From Seonamhaeicola maritimus (GTDB lineage: Bacteria > Bacteroidota > Bacteroidia > Flavobacteriales > Flavobacteriaceae): a stretch of DNA of 64,000 nt. This document shows, piece after piece, positions 62,273 to 64,000 of this stretch. The translations under genes and the position numbers were made by a program. The stretch is from NCBI RefSeq assembly GCF_008056315.1, contig NZ_VRKQ01000008.1, positions 1,568,957 to 1,632,956 on the forward strand, written 5' to 3'. How positions within the stretch are numbered: position 1 is the stretch's first letter; each line of letters starts with the position of its first letter. A model generated the notes under the pieces. It did not search any database. It saw only the letters and a list, made by a program, of their open reading frames with translations, and was not told the origin of the DNA.

Positions 62273-63649
62273 ATGAAACAAAAAGTAACTGCGGTTTTTG
62301 ATATTGGAAAGACAAACAAAAAGTTCTTTCTGTTTGATAAAAACTTTAAGGAGGTCCATAAAGAATATACTTCGTTTGAAGAGATAGAAGATGAAGACGG
62401 GCATCCAACAGAAAACTTACCAGCCTTAAAAAAATGGTTAAAAGAGGTCTTTGACCGAATTTTAGAAAAGAAAGAATTCAATGTAAAGGCCATAAATTTT
62501 TCAACCTATGGAGCAAGTTTTGTTCATATAGATGAGAACGGAAAACCATTAACTCCACTTTACAACTATACTAAACCTTTACCTGAGAGTGTAGTAGAGT
62601 CATTTTTTGAAAAGTACGGACCTAAGGAAGCTTTTCTAAAAACTACGGGGTGTGCAGATTTAAGTATGCTAAATTCAGGACTTCAATTATTTTGGTTAAA
62701 ACAAACAAAACCGGAAGTTTTTAAAAAGATTAAATACTCTTTACACTTACCTCAATATTTAAGTCATGTTTTTACAGGTATACCTTTAAGTGAATATACA
62801 AGTATTGGCTGTCATACAGCACTTTGGGATTATGGTGAAAAAGATTATCACAATTGGGTTTATGCAGAAGGTATTGATAAAATATTACCGCCAATAGTTT
62901 CAACAGAGACCAGTATAAATATGAATTACAATGGTAATCGTATTAAAATTGGAGTTGGTATTCATGATAGTTCTGCGGCATTATTACCATATGTAAGAAG
63001 TATTAGAAAAAAGTTTGTTTTAATATCTACAGGTACCTGGAGTATTGCTTTTAATCCGTTTACAGAAAATCCTATTTCAACTGATACAGATGATAAAGAT
63101 GCCATTAATTACATGCGTATTAATGGAAAACCTGTAAAAGCATCAAGATTGTTTTTAGGTAATGAATACAAGATTCAAGTTGGAAAATTAAAGGAGGTTT
63201 TTGGTGTAGATGAGGATTATCATCGTACCGTGAAATTTGATTATGACACCTACTTTGAAATCATGAAGGATTTTAAGCACTGTTTCAAATGGGAAAGTGT
63301 TACAGATGATGATATGCCAGCTAAAACTGAAATGTCTTATCATAAATATGAGCATGCCTATCATCAATTAATGATAGAACTTACTTTGTTGCAAATTAAA
63401 TGTATTAAAAAAGCTATAGGTGATGATGTTATTTTAAGGTTATATGTAGATGGCGGTTTTAGTGATAACGATGTGTATATAAAGTTATTATCTCACTATT
63501 TTAGAGATAAGAAATTAAGAACAACTAACGCGTCTTTAGGTTCTGCACTAGGGGCAGCAATATCAATATCAGATACTAAACTCAACTCTAAGTTTTTGAA
63601 AAAAAACTACGCGCTTAAAAAGCACGTACCGTTTATTATAAGCGGGTAA
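62273..63649 (+). CDS. rhaK: FGGY-family carbohydrate kinase, likely L-rhamnulokinase
   Basis: A 458-residue FGGY kinase. The N-terminal ATPase-fold loop is [17 protein letters not shown], with [14 protein letters not shown] and [13 protein letters not shown] in the middle, the nucleotide-binding [14 protein letters not shown], and [21 protein letters not shown] near the end. It is expected to phosphorylate L-rhamnulose at position 1 with ATP. FGGY members are hard to separate by sequence; the position between rhamnose isomerase and aldolase decides the call. L-fuculokinase is the main alternative. Gaps to both neighbours are short, so it belongs to the rha operon. Confidence 0.9.
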   Translation: MKQKVTAVFDIGKTNKKFFLFDKNFKEVHKEYTSFEEIEDEDGHPTENLPALKKWLKEVFDRILEKKEFNVKAINFSTYGASFVHIDENGKPLTPLYNYTKPLPESVVESFFEKYGPKEAFLKTTGCADLSMLNSGLQLFWLKQTKPEVFKKIKYSLHLPQYLSHVFTGIPLSEYTSIGCHTALWDYGEKDYHNWVYAEGIDKILPPIVSTETSINMNYNGNRIKIGVGIHDSSAALLPYVRSIRKKFVLISTGTWSIAFNPFTENPISTDTDDKDAINYMRINGKPVKASRLFLGNEYKIQVGKLKEVFGVDEDYHRTVKFDYDTYFEIMKDFKHCFKWESVTDDDMPAKTEMSYHKYEHAYHQLMIELTLLQIKCIKKAIGDDVILRLYVDGGFSDNDVYIKLLSHYFRDKKLRTTNASLGSALGAAISISDTKLNSKFLKKNYALKKHVPFIISG

Positions 63650-63728
63650 GATTTTCTTAAAAATTGCAAATAAATATTATAGAGAAGTGGTCTTCTTCAT
63701 GGAGCCTATTACTCAAAAATCAAATAAA

Positions 63729-64000
63729 ATGTCAAAAAATATTAAACTGGTTCATCCAAGAGATCAAATCACAGAAGTGATAAGTAGAATTTATAAAAGA
63801 GGTATGACCACTACATCTGGAGGGAATATTTCAATTATTGACGATAACGGAGATATATGGGTAACCCCTTCCGCAATTGATAAAGGATCGTTAAGATCAT
63901 CTGATATTATATGTGTTAAAAAAGACGGAACTATTGTTGGGAAACATAAACCATCATCAGAGTTTCCGTTTCATAAAGCTATTTATGAAGCAAGACCAGA
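63729..64000 (+). CDS. Class II aldolase/adducin family protein, N-terminal part (runs off window)
   Basis: An ATG at 63729 opens a frame that stays open to the end of the window (about 90 codons). It reads [20 protein letters not shown], then [33 protein letters not shown] and a truncated end near [17 protein letters not shown] and VTPSAIDKG are class II aldolase marks, as in L-fuculose-phosphate aldolase. The gene is 79 bp after rhaK and probably in the same unit. It could act on a second deoxysugar or a uronic acid product. No further assignment is possible from the fragment. Confidence 0.85.
   Translation, partial: MSKNIKLVHPRDQITEVISRIYKRGMTTTSGGNISIIDDNGDIWVTPSAIDKGSLRSSDIICVKKDGTIVGKHKPSSEFPFHKAIYEARP

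Noticed and set aside
1-64000. tRNA, rRNA, riboswitch, prophage or insertion sequence
   Set aside because: No cloverleaf, rRNA-like segment, transposase, integrase or phage gene was recognised by reading; a computed scan was not possible.

Overview
The window reads as chromosomal DNA of a marine member of the Bacteroidota, most likely a Flavobacteriaceae alga degrader. The reasons are AT-rich DNA, two SusC/SusD pairs, many lipoprotein signals, type IX secretion (T9SS) sorting domains, and promoters with the Bacteroidota -7 box (TAnnTTTG). Almost the whole window is one polysaccharide utilisation locus followed by L-rhamnose catabolism. The enzyme set points to ulvan, the sulfated rhamnose/uronic acid/xylose polymer of green algae: two ulvan-lyase-type beta-propellers (PL24-like and PL25-like), five S1 sulfatases, two GH78 rhamnosidases, two GH2, and GH3, GH39-like, GH59 and rhamnose genes. 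The gene content resembles known ulvan loci of marine flavobacteria such as Formosa agariphila; that comparison is from memory.

Layout. 1-6348: end of a SusC, then SusD, a PKD surface glycan-binding lipoprotein and two GH30 lipoproteins, which could serve a beta-glucan-like substrate. 6385-6783: fossil of a GH59 C-terminal domain. 6863-7744 (minus): nucleoside-hydrolase-like secreted protein. 8064-16443: second SusC/SusD, GH5, GH3. 16739-18017: T9SS lectin-like protein and rhamnose mutarotase. 18140-26977: PL24-like lyase, FN3 lipoprotein, a broken lipoprotein gene, two GH78. 27221-37550: GH2, sugar porter, DUF5107/TPR protein, GH59 fusion. 37981-47704: GH2 with an altered active site, PL25, sulfatase, toroid protein, sulfatase, small lipoprotein. 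47837-56240: GH39-like T9SS protein, three sulfatases, lactonase. 56242-58456 (minus): GntR regulator and fructose-1,6-bisphosphatase. 58766-64000: rhamnulose-phosphate aldolase/lactaldehyde dehydrogenase, rhamnose isomerase, rhamnulokinase, and the start of a class II aldolase.

How it works (inference). Surface lyases and T9SS enzymes cut the polymer. SusC/D import the oligosaccharides. Periplasmic sulfatases and glycosidases release monomers. A sugar porter brings rhamnose across the inner membrane, and RhaM, RhaI, RhaK and RhaEW turn it into DHAP and lactate. FBPase supports gluconeogenesis on these C3 products.

The strongest new signal is regulatory. Ten promoters carry direct repeats of a TRCAGGATA-like unit with a 10-bp period. 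In each, the proximal ACAGG/GCAGG/TCAGG core begins 28 bp upstream of a -7 box (one promoter has only a weak box at that spacing). These promoters sit in front of nearly every transcription unit from 6863 to the end, on both strands, including FBPase and the rhamnose operon. They define one regulon with fixed geometry. No tRNA, rRNA, CRISPR array or intact insertion sequence was seen.
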